Positions 44,101 to 56,300 of a stretch of DNA of 64,000 bases are shown here, one piece after another; position 1 is the first letter of the stretch; each line of letters begins with the position of its first letter. The stretch is from Piper betle (lineage: Eukaryota > Streptophyta > Magnoliopsida > Piperales > Piperaceae): assembly GCA_033002965.1 (NCBI GenBank), contig JAURVB010013857.1, forward strand, positions 1 through 64,000. The letters are read 5' to 3'. Made by a program: the position numbers and the translations under genes. The notes under the pieces were generated by a model. The model did no database searches, was not told the origin of the DNA, and saw only the letters and a program-made list of their open reading frames with translations.

Positions 44101-45083
44101 TTTTGATGTCAGTTTCGGAGTCCAAGCTTGCTGTAGATGTGCAGATACGCTTGGAGCTTGGACCACAGGTCCATAGGATCCTCTCTCTCTGATTGACTCC
44201 TTGCCTGCAAGTTTAATCATGTTTTATACATAAGGCGGCATCGGCAGTGTTTTATCTGATCCCTCCGATTTTGGGCCATTTAGTTGTGTTTTCTACACAT
44301 GTTTAATAAAACTATAAGGATGGGATGTCTTATTGGTTTTCGAACTTAAGCTCTAGAAATTTATGATAGAAGCCTCTTTCCTAAGCCTATTAAATAAATA
44401 CGCACATTTTTATGGATTTCACAAACAAGAGAATGAGTGGTACAAAGATATGTATGGACCGTACTAGTATTCCTTCAAACCTTGAGGTAGTGTGGTATAT
44501 GAGGGTACTGTATTACGCAACACATTTTTGGAATTTGTGGCACTAACTTAACTGTTCGTTTTACCACTCGAGTACCGTGGCGGGTGATATGGAAGGTGTG
44601 AGGGCCTAAGTATTGTATGTATGAATATGAATATTAGTCGTGTATGCAAGTTGACACTTGCTTAAGTATGTTTGCTTACTGCCCAATGTAAGGCAAATCT
44701 TGAAGTTATATAAGTTTTCGTGGGTAATAGAATACCTATTTTCCAGATTGTATTAGTAATTTTTAAGATCAGTAATACTCATTACTGACATTTTTCATAT
44801 AATATATATAGGTCTTGTAAATTATGAGTTGACTTTGGTGAAAGAATAGATAAATATAACACATACTTGAGCTTAACGCATTTATTTCTTTTCTTATTTT
44901 TACTTATATTTGATGTATTTTAACGCATATTTAACAATGTCTTCCATGCTTATGACACCAAGCATGTTGTTTTGATCTATTTTATAGATCAAGTCTTACC
45001 TACCAACATTTTTAAAATATAGCTCGACTCGATCGTAATATTTCTGATCCGGTTCTTAAGTGAACAAAAATCGGGGTGTTACA
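44100..45083 (+). mobile_element. LTR-B fragment, 3' end
   Basis: Matches about 6800-7910 of LTR-B: GGCGGCATCGGCAGTGTTTTAT near 44233, AATAAAACTATAAGGATGGGA, GTACCGTGGCGGGTGATAT near 44571, and the terminus CGGGGTGTTACA at 45083. The terminus supports the LTR-B boundary used at 7910. Confidence 0.75.
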
Positions 45084-45452
45084 CTTGTGCCACTGCCATT
45101 GGCCACCACTATGCTACCGTTGTCTACCGCCTCCCACGCCATCGCCATCGACCACCCTTGCGCCATCGGTGATGGCGGTCCTCATGCCACCACGATCGGC
45201 CTCCCTCACACCATTGCGACATGCAATTACCTAATTTAATATTATTTTATTTTAATTTTTTAAAATTTCTCATGGAAATTTGGTGACAAATATTGACAAC
45301 CAATGTGTGCCACCGATTTTCGGTGATAACTTACTAGTATTTTGTCACAATTTGTCGGAGAAAGTTTTTACCACCAAATATATTATGATTGCGGCAAAAC
45401 CCTTTTGTCGCCAAATTTGAACCCTTTGTCATCAAACCATTTTATACTAGTG
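45084..45452. mobile_element. CACTA (En/Spm)-type element remnant
   Basis: Read on the minus strand from 45452, the sequence begins CACTAGTATAAAATGG, followed by repeated GACAAA- or GGCGACAAAAGGG-type motifs (45300-45440), as in CACTA subterminal regions. No transposase is present and the opposite end is not clear; CACTTGTGCC at 45082 may be a decayed partner. Confidence 0.5.
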
Positions 45453-48282
45453 TATGATTTAATATGGTAATATGAGTTAGTACTTTTACTTTAAATTGAC
45501 TAATAATGCATCTGTATCCCACAAGTTAGGCCGCCTCATACCTACAAATAGATAAACCATGATCCTACCTATTATTTACTTGCTATTTAAATTTTCTAGC
45601 TGTAATTTTTTATTTGGACAAAAATATCCTCATTATCATCAGATCCTTTTTGTAATCAACAGTCTATATGAATTGATACATAACGTACATAAACGTACAG
45701 CTCCAGCAGATACAAATTATTCTCATTATCTAAATATAATTTCAAATTTATCAAATTTTGAAAGTTATATTTTAGATATGCAATGCAAAAAAGAATACTT
45801 AATGCAAAAATAAGTAGTTTCAATTAAAACCATAACTTCCAAAACGGGTCATTTAAGATGTCGAGCAAAGGACATCCAATTAATTTTGAAAATAATTAAT
45901 CTCATTCATGCGTGCCATTTAACAGCTCACATTAAAAAGTCGTAAACATGATGCTAGGTGAGAAAGTAGTACATAGTGGTAAGTAAAGTCCCCAAATACT
46001 AAAAATTTTCCCAACATATATTTTTATGCGGGGATAAAAGGGTTGCCACATATTTTTGATATACCTTTATCGAGTTATATTATATAGCAATAAAATTTCA
46101 GTTTCGTGAGAAAATCATCTACGTATAGACTAATTTTAGCCATGAAATAAACAAACAAAAAAATTAAATAGGGAACCGATAATTGAACAAGAGGCAATCC
46201 CAATTAAGGTCATGTGTATAGTATCATATCAGATAAACAGAGATTATGAAGGGTGTGCTGGCCACTAAGACCAGGGGGGTGAACATTGGATTGCATTGCT
46301 TCTTAATTGACATCTGTCCCATGTGTCAGATGCTAACTTTGATGCTCAAATGGGATCTCTTACAAGGAACAAAATCCCTTAGCCTGTGGGGCATATCTTT
46401 GACACACCCCTTTCTTAAACGCCCATTCAATTTTTTTAAGTATAATATAGGAGCTGACAAACTATTCAAACACTTATAAAATTTTTGTGGGCAACCAATT
46501 CTTATTAAAATAGCATTGAAAAAAATCCTTATTATAATATGACTCTAGCTGGTAGTATTAATATAATTATGCTCTTATTTTGTTGCTTCCATGTAGAAAA
46601 TCTGTACCTAGACAATATATTTTAAGGGTTCAAGAACGCTAGGTGGTCACTCTTAAGGTTTATCAATTCACTTCGGAAAAAAAGTTTTATTTTTTCATGC
46701 TAGAGCGTCATTGCATTCGCTACCTATATGACAATTAGAAAACTCAACTTTGACTTTGAAGGGTCAGAATTTGTCTATAATATCTACCTATTTTTATAAT
46801 ATATACCACTAATTTAATGTATATAATTTTAGAACTTTAATTATTATAAATAGATGATTTTGGTAATATAATTATAAGAGATAATTTAAATTCTTATTAG
46901 TTACTGATACTTAGTAATTTCACAAAAATGGGTGATCTTTCCTGTAAATAGTTGTTATTTTCTATCTTACAAGGCACACTAAAAGGTGTAACGCGAGTCT
47001 GGTCTCAAAATAAAATTAAATTCTTTTAATGGAAAAATACAGTTATTGAGTTTAAAAAAAGCATAGTTATTGAAGCCTAAAATTTAAGAAACAAAACCAA
47101 ATATGGTAGCTTTTGGGTTTTGCTAATTTGTAATGTGAGATAATTGGTTAATATCAAATTAAGCTCAAGACCAGTTCAGCAAAAGTTAAATCCATATTTT
47201 TTAACTGCATAATCTAACAGCCCATATTTATTTTTTCTCTCATAGAAGTATCAATTTGAGCTGTCGGTTTTTTTAAAAAAAGTGGTAATTTACTAATTTT
47301 CCTCTAAAATCTCAAACATTAAGACAGGTGAGAATAAATTTTTTTCTTCTAAATTTCCAATTAATAAGCCGTTATTTCAATCGTTTTAAAAACAAAATAA
47401 GAATCCTAGAGCTCATTCCCCGTATTATTGACTTCGTTGTTATCATATTAGATTTATATTAGAAGAGGGTATATTTGGCTCAACTTGATTGAATATGGTC
47501 TAACTGGATTTTAAAATTATAAATAATTTTTTTATATGAAATAAAAATATTTTTAAGATCAAATGTTGAATTAACCACCGGTTCAAATGCAATAATTTTT
47601 TTAAAAAATCGAGCGTTTGGTAGATACCTGTTTGAAAATCGGTTGCAAATTAAAATTTTGCAAACTCCCAAACTGATAGAGTCAGAATGACCAATACAAC
47701 AAGTTATTTAAAATTATGTCCCCAGTGATCGACATACTTGCTAAAATTATGGAAAGGGGCAGACCGGCTTTAGGGGAAAGTTGTGCGACGTGAAATGTGT
47801 GTTGCATCATCTACATGAAACAGGCACGAGCCAACAGTTTGATGCTTTTTGTCCGTGTCAAGTTATCTAATCAAACCACCCCAGTTATGATCATATATGA
47901 ATCAGTAGTGTTAGTCTCAGATCAGATTATTTATTGTAACCAATAATATATATATGAAGAGAGATGAACATTGATATTCAATTCACACGTAGAAGTCAAC
48001 GTCCACGGTATAGAAAAATCAGGTACAGCAAGGTATAGGATGTTTAAACATCCTAGTTCTTACCCACGCCCAGTTTAGCTACTCGCTATCCAAATTGAGA
48101 TATTTTAGGATTCATAAGCTAGTAGTAATTATTTTTAGCCACGACTAACTCATTTACATTTCCAGTAACCAAGTTACTATGACTCGTATATCCTAGGCAG
48201 AGTTAACGGGCTTCCACTAAAAATTTTCCCATTTTTCCCCTTTGTCAACCATTCCCACTAATTTATTTACATACATGTATGC
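45453..48282. other. AT-rich intergenic sequence
   Basis: Only short open frames without family resemblance (for example 45559-45813 and 46246-46479). A block at 48100-48240 (TTTTTAGCCACGACTAACTC) resembles 55215-55250 in an intron of the transporter gene, suggesting a shared short repeat. Confidence 0.45.
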
Positions 48283-49530
48283 AGGGCTGTGCAAACGGTA
48301 ACTGAACCGAACCGACAACCAAACTAACATGTGGATGCCCGAATAATAACCGATCTAGAGTTAGTAATCGAACCGAACAGACCGATCTAGTTCGGTTCGG
48401 TTTGGTTTTAACCGAATTCTACCCAATTAACCAATTACCTCGTCGAGCAGCTTCCACAAGGGCTTGCCCCACCTGGGTATGGCTTGATCCGATTGAAAAG
48501 TTGCCACCTTTCCAGCCGGAATCTCGCCATTGCTGCCGTCGTCTTCGGCGTCGTCCCAGAGCAGACCTTGGAGCTCCTTGAAGATGGAGCGGTTGAGGAT
48601 ACTCCACCGTCATCATCACTGTTTGTTAAGCTCCCCGCCTCGACCATCTTCACCGCCGCCGCCGCTTGCTCCGCGTCGTCCTCCCCCTTCCGGTTCAACA
48701 ACTGGTGCAGCAAATTGGGCGAGAAGATGTGCGGCCACGGCAGTAGGGTGGGTTGTTTCAGAAAGAATATTGGGTCGAAGGAGTACAAAGGAGTAGTAGC
48801 AAACCAGCGGTAGAAGGGCAGCTCCTGGTCGGCGCCGGAGGCGGAGTCTCCGCTAGGGGGAGATGGCGGCAGGCCGGCGAGCATATATACCAAGTAGTCG
48901 TTGAGGTCGATGAGCCAAAATTTGCCAGTGGCCATCCCCTCCAACAACGCCGGCATGGGGTGGAGGTCAGATGACCACTCCTGCCGGCCCTCCCCGTCGC
49001 CGAACCACCAAATCTCTCCATTCCATACTATATCTCTTCCTTTGTGATGCTTGTTGTCGTCTCCTTCCTCCTTCACCTATCCCAATCGTTGTACCATGCG
49101 CGCTTCCCCACTCCGAATCGCCTCTATTGCCGCAGGCTGTCATTGAAGAGATGGGTGCAGCATAAAAAATATGGGCAGCCGCCGCCGCTGGCGCCGTTAC
49201 TGATGTAGCAGAATGAGTGGCCGAGGGGTGTCGTTGGTGGAGGGAAAATGTGGGATCTTGTGCTGTTGCGGCGGAGGCGGGGCATCACCGAGGTAGGAGA
49301 TGGGCTGTGGTGCCGGCAGTAGGTTCCCGTCGAGAGAGGTGGGGCTGGTAGTGTTATTTGGGTTTCGGTATTTGGCTCGGAAAAGGTTTCCGAACCATAT
49401 AAACCGAAACCGAATAATAGCCTTTCGGTTCCACCGAAGTAAAACCAAAACCTGAATTAGAACCAAACCGAACTAATAAATAAAGTTTAGTATGGTTGGT
49501 TCGGTCGGATAACCAAAGCGTACTCAGGTG
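48283..49530. mobile_element. Candidate Pack-type element bounded by AACCGAACC-rich arms
   Basis: The left arm (48283-48425) starts CAGGGCTGTGCAAACGG and is full of AACCGAACC and TTCGGTT motifs. The right arm (49350-49525) has the same motifs. Between is GC-rich sequence with a 213-codon open frame, in contrast to AT-rich surroundings. The outer ends are not clearly inverted and no target duplication was found, so the element class is uncertain. Confidence 0.4.
48435..49076 (-). pseudogene. Unidentified GC-rich open frame, probably a captured gene piece
   Basis: The 213-codon frame includes IVWNGEIWWFGDGEGRQEW, then MATGKFWLIDLNDYLVYMLA, a Pro/Ser linker, and YRWFATTPLYSFDPIFFLK before an Ala/Ser-rich tail. 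The first 130 residues have globular composition and aromatic content beyond chance, but I do not recognise the family. No promoter or splice context is evident. It lies between AACCGAACC-rich arms, so capture by a transposon is a reasonable inference. A real short gene is the alternative. Confidence 0.4.
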
Positions 49531-50278
49531 TATGCGTATGCTTGCCTTTAAACCGCACCACCCAGGAAAGTTATTTTTATTGGTAAGTGGGTGTAAACAC
49601 CACCGTCTTCACTTCTCACCATTTCTTCATTTGGTAAGAAAATTGCTGTGGAGGGAGGGATTTTCCCACGGCATCTGAGAAACTTTCCTTTTCTCACATA
49701 TTTTTATCCCACTTTTACACTTTTTTTTTCTTTCTTACAATCCAAACAAACCGGAAAGCATCAAAACCAAAGGGTTGTTTAATCTTTTGCAGTAACAAAT
49801 TGGTCAGGCTGCAAGATCTTTGGTAAGGCTTTGGAGTTCGATAGGATCTCCTTCTCCTTTGTTTTTTCCCGTCCAAGAATCATCAGCTTTGTCTTCTCTC
49901 TCTTTCCCGCTATCTTCCTCGCCATGTGTGCAGTGAAGTCGGAATAATCAAATGTATTGATGTTGCTCCCCAGAGACGACATAAATAGTAAAGATCAAAG
50001 GATACCCATGAAGCTTATTTCTCTGAGACGCAAGCTAACAAAAAAAAAAACCTCAAAAACAGCGGGAAGCTCGGGTAAATTCAATATGCATTTGCATGGT
50101 GCCGTCACCACACACATATCATGTGGCTTCCCATTTCAACGCTTTGGTTGATTAAGATTACAAACATAATCAACTCCAGCTTGTCCTTTGATCATCCCTC
50201 ACAATGCAAGATATTGGCAATCTATTTAGCTTAGATATGCTCTACCTAGCTTCATTCATGGAGCCTCCTCTTCTCTCA
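49531..50278 (+). promoter_or_regulatory. Upstream region of the ABCG transporter gene
   Basis: Non-coding sequence. It contains long T and A runs (49731-49745, 50040-50050) and a minus-strand open frame at 49779-49982 with no recognised family. No specific motif can be supported. Confidence 0.35.
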
Positions 50279-50285
50279 TATATAA
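50279..50285 (+). promoter_or_regulatory. Likely TATA box of the ABCG transporter gene
   Basis: TATATAA lies 81 bp before the chosen ATG, leaving space for a short 5' UTR. Confidence 0.5.
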
Positions 50286-50365
50286 TTGAAGTACGTAACA
50301 CCTTCTTCTTTGCCCAGTTGAATTAAGAAGGGAAAGGGTAGTTTGGTAGTTCTTTGGGGGAAAGA

Positions 50366-53300
50366 ATGGCAGCGGATGAATTGGTCAGAGCAATCAGTAG
50401 CAGGATGTCATGGGCATCAAACAGCTTCAGAGAAGTATGGACAAATCCGCCGGACGTTTTCAGGAAAAGTGTCTCAGATGAGGGCGATGAGGATATCAAG
50501 TGGGCGGCCTTGGAGAAGCTCCCAACCTATGATAGAATGCGCAAGGGGATTCTGAAGAAGGTACTGGACAGTGGGAAGGTGGTGCATGAAGAGGTTGATG
50601 TCTCCAAGCTTGGGTTGCAGGACAGGAAGATCCTCATAGACAGCATTCTCAAAATTGTGGAAGAAGACAATGAGAGATTTCTTCATAGGCTCCGTGACCG
50701 AACTGACAGGTTAGGAACCAAAATTAAAATGTTGGGTTTTTGAGTTTTATGTGCTGAGAAATTGCTTGATCACGACTTAGTATTACAAACAGGGTGGGGA
50801 TAGAGATACCCAAGATTGAAGTGCGGTTTGAGAATTTGTCAGTGAAGGCAGATGCTTATGTGGGAAGCAGGGCGCTTCCTACTTTGCTAAATGCTACCAT
50901 GAATGGCATAGAGGTTAGTGGTAATCCTTCAAATTAGTTTGTAACAACTTAATCCATGGCTACTCAGTTCTCAATTGATGGCATCTTTTCCAACCAGTGG
51001 ATTCTTGGGTTGGTTGGGCTCTCCACTGCAAAAAGAGGGTTAACAAAATACTAACTGATGTCTCTGGTATTCTTAGACCATCAAGGTAATGTCTCTCTAG
51101 CTCTTCATCTTCAAATTTTGTAGCACAAATGTATTAATAACTATTGCTCTTGCTGCCTTCCATGAACAGGATGACTCTGCTTTTAGGACCTCCTGGTGGA
51201 GGAAAAACAACTCTGTTGCTGGCTCTCTGCGGCAAGCTTGATACAAATCTTCAGGTCTTACTTGCTAATACCTTAGTGTTGAGTTTCTGAGTTTAGAGTT
51301 TAAACTTGAATCTATTTGATTTGGGGAGAATAGATGAAAGGGAAGATTACATATTGCGGACGAGAATTATCGGAATTTGTCCCTCAGAGAACTTGTGCAT
51401 ATATAAGCCAGCATGACCTCCACAACGGGGAGCTTACCGTGAGAGAAACATTTGACTTCTCCGGCCGGTGCATGGGTGTTGGTATCAGATACGAAATGCT
51501 ATCAGAGCTAACAAAGCGAGAGAGGAGGCCGGGATCAAACCAGACCCTGAGATCGACACATTTATGAAGGCAACAGCATTGCAAGGCCAAGAAACCAATT
51601 TGGTTACAGATTACATTCTCAAGGTTCAGATTTTATCTTGCCATTTTTTTTGTTCATTTTTTGTAAGCCTCAATCATTCGAGAAAAGGGGGAGGGGTTGG
51701 TATTAAGAAAAGCCTCCTGCCATCATTTGTAATTCTATGAATTTTAGTTTAGGATTTATTTCCACGACGTTTTGAGCATATGGTGGAAGACATGAAGAAA
51801 AGTGTATAAGACAACCACAATTGTCAATTGTTAACACTGATATATCTCAATGCAGTTGCTTGGTTTGGATATCTGTGCTGATATTTTAGTAGGTGATGCA
51901 ATGAGACGAGGCATATCTGGAGGCCAGAAGAAGCGTGTTACCACTGGTACAATCATGAAATGTTGTTGATGATCAAATTTCAATTTAAAAACCACTGAGT
52001 TGAGTATATGTTCATGTCTGGCACCGATGGTGATGCAGGAGAAATGCTAGTAGGACCCGCAAAGGCTCTGTTCATGGATGAGATATCAACCGGTTTAGAC
52101 AGCTCCACCACCTACCAAATCATCAAATACATGCGGCAAATTGTTCATGTCATGGACGGGACTATGATCATCTCCCTTCTCCAACCTGCACCAGAGACCT
52201 TCAACCTATTCGACGACATTGTTCTGCTCTCAGAAGGCCAGATTGTGTACCAAGGCCCACGGGAAAATGTCTTGGACTTCTTTGAGTTCATGGGTTTCAA
52301 ATGCCCCGAGAGGAAAGGAGTTGCAGACTTCCTCCAAGAGGTGACCTCCAAGAAGGACCAACAACAATACTGGTTCGATAAAGAGAGGCCTTATTCCTAC
52401 ATCTCTGTTTCAGAATTTGCACAGTCCTTCACATCATTCTCCATTGGGAAGCAACTCCATGATGATCTCAAAACGCCCTATGACAAGTCCCAAGCTCACC
52501 CAGCAGCTTTGGCCACAGAGAAGTACGGCATTTCAAGCTGGGAGCTGTTCAAGGCCTGCTTTGCAAGAGAGTGGCTTTTGATGAAGAGGAACTCATTTGT
52601 GTACATATTCAAGACTGCCCAGATCACAGTCTTGTCCATTATCACCATGACAGTGTTCTTGAGGACTGAGATGGATCACCGGACAATCGCCGACGCGGGG
52701 AAGTTCTTCGGAGCTCTTTTTTTCGGGATGGTGAACGTCATGTTCAATGGCATGGCTGAGCAGTCCATGACTGTGTTTAGGCTGCCTGTGTTCTACAAGC
52801 ACCGGGATCTCTGCTTTTACCCAGCATGGATATTTTCCCTCCCAATTTGGATTCTTCGGATTCCTCTTTCCTTCGTTGAGTCCGGAATTTGGCTTGTTCT
52901 TACATACTATGCGGTTGGCTTTGCCCCTGATCTTACTCGGTGAATATGCATCTGATCACTTGCTAAATATTTTATCGCCTTGCAGATATGAAGAATTTAT
53001 ATGAATTGTGATTATGATACAAACTATGATATATACTACCATTCTTCTCATTTTTATGAGATAGATCTCTCATGTTTTTATATATTCGATTAGATGATGT
53101 TTGACCCATGAGTGGTTTTATTTCATTGAGCAGTTTTTTACGGCAGTTCTTGGCGTTCTTTAGCACTCATCAAATGGCACTTGCCCTCTTTCGCTTCACT
53201 GCTGCTGTGGGGAGAACGGATGTCACATCCAACACACTTGGGATGTTTGTTTGCTTGGTGTTCTTTGTCTTTGGAGGCTTTGTCATTGCCAAAGGTACTT

Positions 53301-56300
53301 GCCACACACACCCTCTATTGTGTTAGTAAAATTTCTGTGAATACTTGCATACAAGATGAGCTCATTTTTATCCCCGCCTAACGGAGTATAATAATAGATT
53401 CAGTAATATACTAATATCTTGCAAGCCACAGGTTTAATCATTAGATGGAAGAAACCCGTTATCACAATTTAGATCCTTTAATTATTTGTTTTTTGTTAAA
53501 TCACTTGGGAAAAAGAATAATATTTTTCTAATGTCAGATAATTGTCTATTGGAAATAAATCAGACCAATTTATAATCCTCCAAATATTTTATTTCCAACC
53601 TAATTCTAAGCCACACTCTTGGCCCTCTATTCATATTAAGTAAAATTTAGATGGATTATCGCTGTCTAAAAAACTCAAGTTTGTAAGAAAATAGGCTTAA
53701 TTATTCACTTCAAACATATTCACATCCCCAAAGATCCATTATGAGATAAAAGTGGAACTCCGTACTCTCTAATGATTAAATCTATAAGATTTAACTAATT
53801 AAAATATTAAAAAATAAAAATAAAAATTAAATTATTATAATTTATTTCAAAATAATAAAATAAATTATTATAGCTTATCTCTTCTTTCAAATCTATCTTT
53901 AAATGTAAGCAAAATTTAGATCGAAGATATTAAATTATTATAATTTATCTTATTATTATCAAACAAGAATTTACTATAAAATTAAATCTTATATAAATAT
54001 AAATTGCACGTAGCAACATCTAAGTGGTAACATTTGATTTGCGGCCTGGCATGGACGCCGACGCAAAATATAGAACAATGTCAATAACATTATCTTTTGT
54101 ACGACCGTGTTTGCTACTCTGCTGCTAATTAAAATGCTCATATATTGATAAAAAGTTGTCGATTTACAATGTGAGTATAGACGATATCCAACCATGGTGG
54201 ACGTGGGCATACTGGGCGTCTCCTATGATGTATGGTCAGAATGCTGTAGCTATTAACGAGTTCCTGGACGAGCGTTGGAGCACAGTTGAGTGGTTTTTTA
54301 AGCTTTGACATTTACATGATCCATTTTCAAATTGAACTTGGAATTAAATTGGTGTTGCCATCGCAGCCGAACACTGATCGAAACATCGATGCTCCCACCA
54401 TCGGAAAAGCGCTGCTCAAGGAGCGGAATCTGTTCGATGGCGATGGCTGGTACTGGATTTCAGTTGGCGCTCTCATTGGATTCTCTCTTGTCTTCAACAT
54501 ATGCTTTGTTGTGGCTTTAACATACTTGAACCGTAAGGCACTTAAAACTTTTTTTATTGGAATCTGAAAGAGCTTCATTGTGTGTGCTAAATGTTCTTCA
54601 ATCTCCATTAATTTGCAGCTTTAAGAAATTCCATAGCAATAATTATGAATGATGATGATCATGAGACAAGCGAAACAGAGAAGCTTGAATCCAAACAGAG
54701 AAGTTTGAACCCTTGCATTAACCATTTTGTGAATGACTCTATTTCGTCATGCATACATACACAAAGTTTGTCTATGAACTAATGTAAACTGTTCCGATGG
54801 GTGTTTTGCAGGTGATAGAGATGACAAGCATTCAACCCGTAGAGGAATGATCCTTCCTTTCCAACCTCTCTCTTTGACATTCAATCATATCAACTATTTC
54901 GTTGACATGCCCGCCGTAAGTTATCGTTTCTGGCTGCCTTTGTCATTTAACTAGAGCAACAAAAAGTAAAAACATAAACAAAGGTGGAATCGATTGTTAT
55001 GTTTGTGGGAAAGAGTATCCGGTGTAGCCATATTGTACAGAAAATCCCCATGCCCAGATGATTAGTATTGGAAGAAATATGATTAGGCTAACAGGATGTT
55101 TGGCCATGTCCTTGCCGGGCGCCGCCCTAAAACCAGGACTACACTGGAGTCAGGGACTTGGCCTAGTTTCTTTTTATTATTACAAGGCAATCTAAGCATG
55201 CACCATCACCTAAACCCAAAACTTTTAGCCACGCCTAACTTGCCAGTGCCCCAAGTACGTCTATAGGCGTACTATATTAGTATTTTAATTCAGAGAAATA
55301 CCCACTTAGAGATATTCTCATAGTAATTAAGTGGGTATGAGATTTTACTAAGGTGGTATTCATCTTTCTAAAATACTCGCTTAGTATGCCTCTAAATACC
55401 CGAAGGTATATAAGGAATAGCTAAGTCTGTGTGGCTAAAAAATTTCCCAATCGAACACCACCCCCATTCACCCACTTGTACACAAACCAAAATCTCCTCT
55501 AGTGGAAGCGGAACTAGAGGAGACTTTAGTGGTCATAAACACCAATCAGATTTCAGTAAAATGATCTAAATCTATAATTTTTGTAAATTTCCGGAAATTT
55601 AATTGGTGGTTATAGAATCATTGATTTTCGGCTCCTCGCACAAACACACATATATCCACCGAGCCACCGTCCCTTGGTGGAATTGAACTCGTAACATCAC
55701 ATCCAAACCTCGTGTCTTTTACCGAGCCAGTTGAATCTCAATGCACAAACCACTAAAAACAAGTGTTTACTAAGCCTTAAAACGCTTCCTTTTTTTATAA
55801 AATTTTCGTATTCTGCTGCCGCAATTTTCAGGAAATGAAGTCCCACGGCTACGCAGAAAATCGTCTACAATTGTTGTGTAATGTTAGTGGAGCATTCAGG
55901 CCAGGCGTGTTGACGGCATTGGTGGGTGTTAGCGGTGCCGGAAAGACAACCTTGATGGACGTTTTGGCCGGTCGGAAAACCGGAGGGTACATTGAAGGTA
56001 GCGTTAGCATTTCAGGGTATCCCAAAGTTCAAGCTACATTTGCAAGAGTGACTGGATATTGTGAGCAGAATGACATCCACTCCCCTCATGTTACGGTCTA
56101 TGAGTCCCTCCTCTACTCTGCCTGGCTTCGTCTTGCACCTGAAGTGAATTCACAAACAAGAAAGGTAAAATCTAATTCATAAAAATTAGTACTTGTGATT
56201 AAAATCATAATTTTAAATACGTGTTGTACTGGCTTTTTTACCCTTTTTGACCTTTTTTAAATTCGATGTGATTTAGGCCTTTGTTACCAAAACCTTTTTT

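Noticed and set aside
48300..49500. AACCGAACC motifs as an interstitial telomere
   Set aside because: The plant telomere unit is TTTAGGG/CCCTAAA. These motifs differ and are irregularly spaced.
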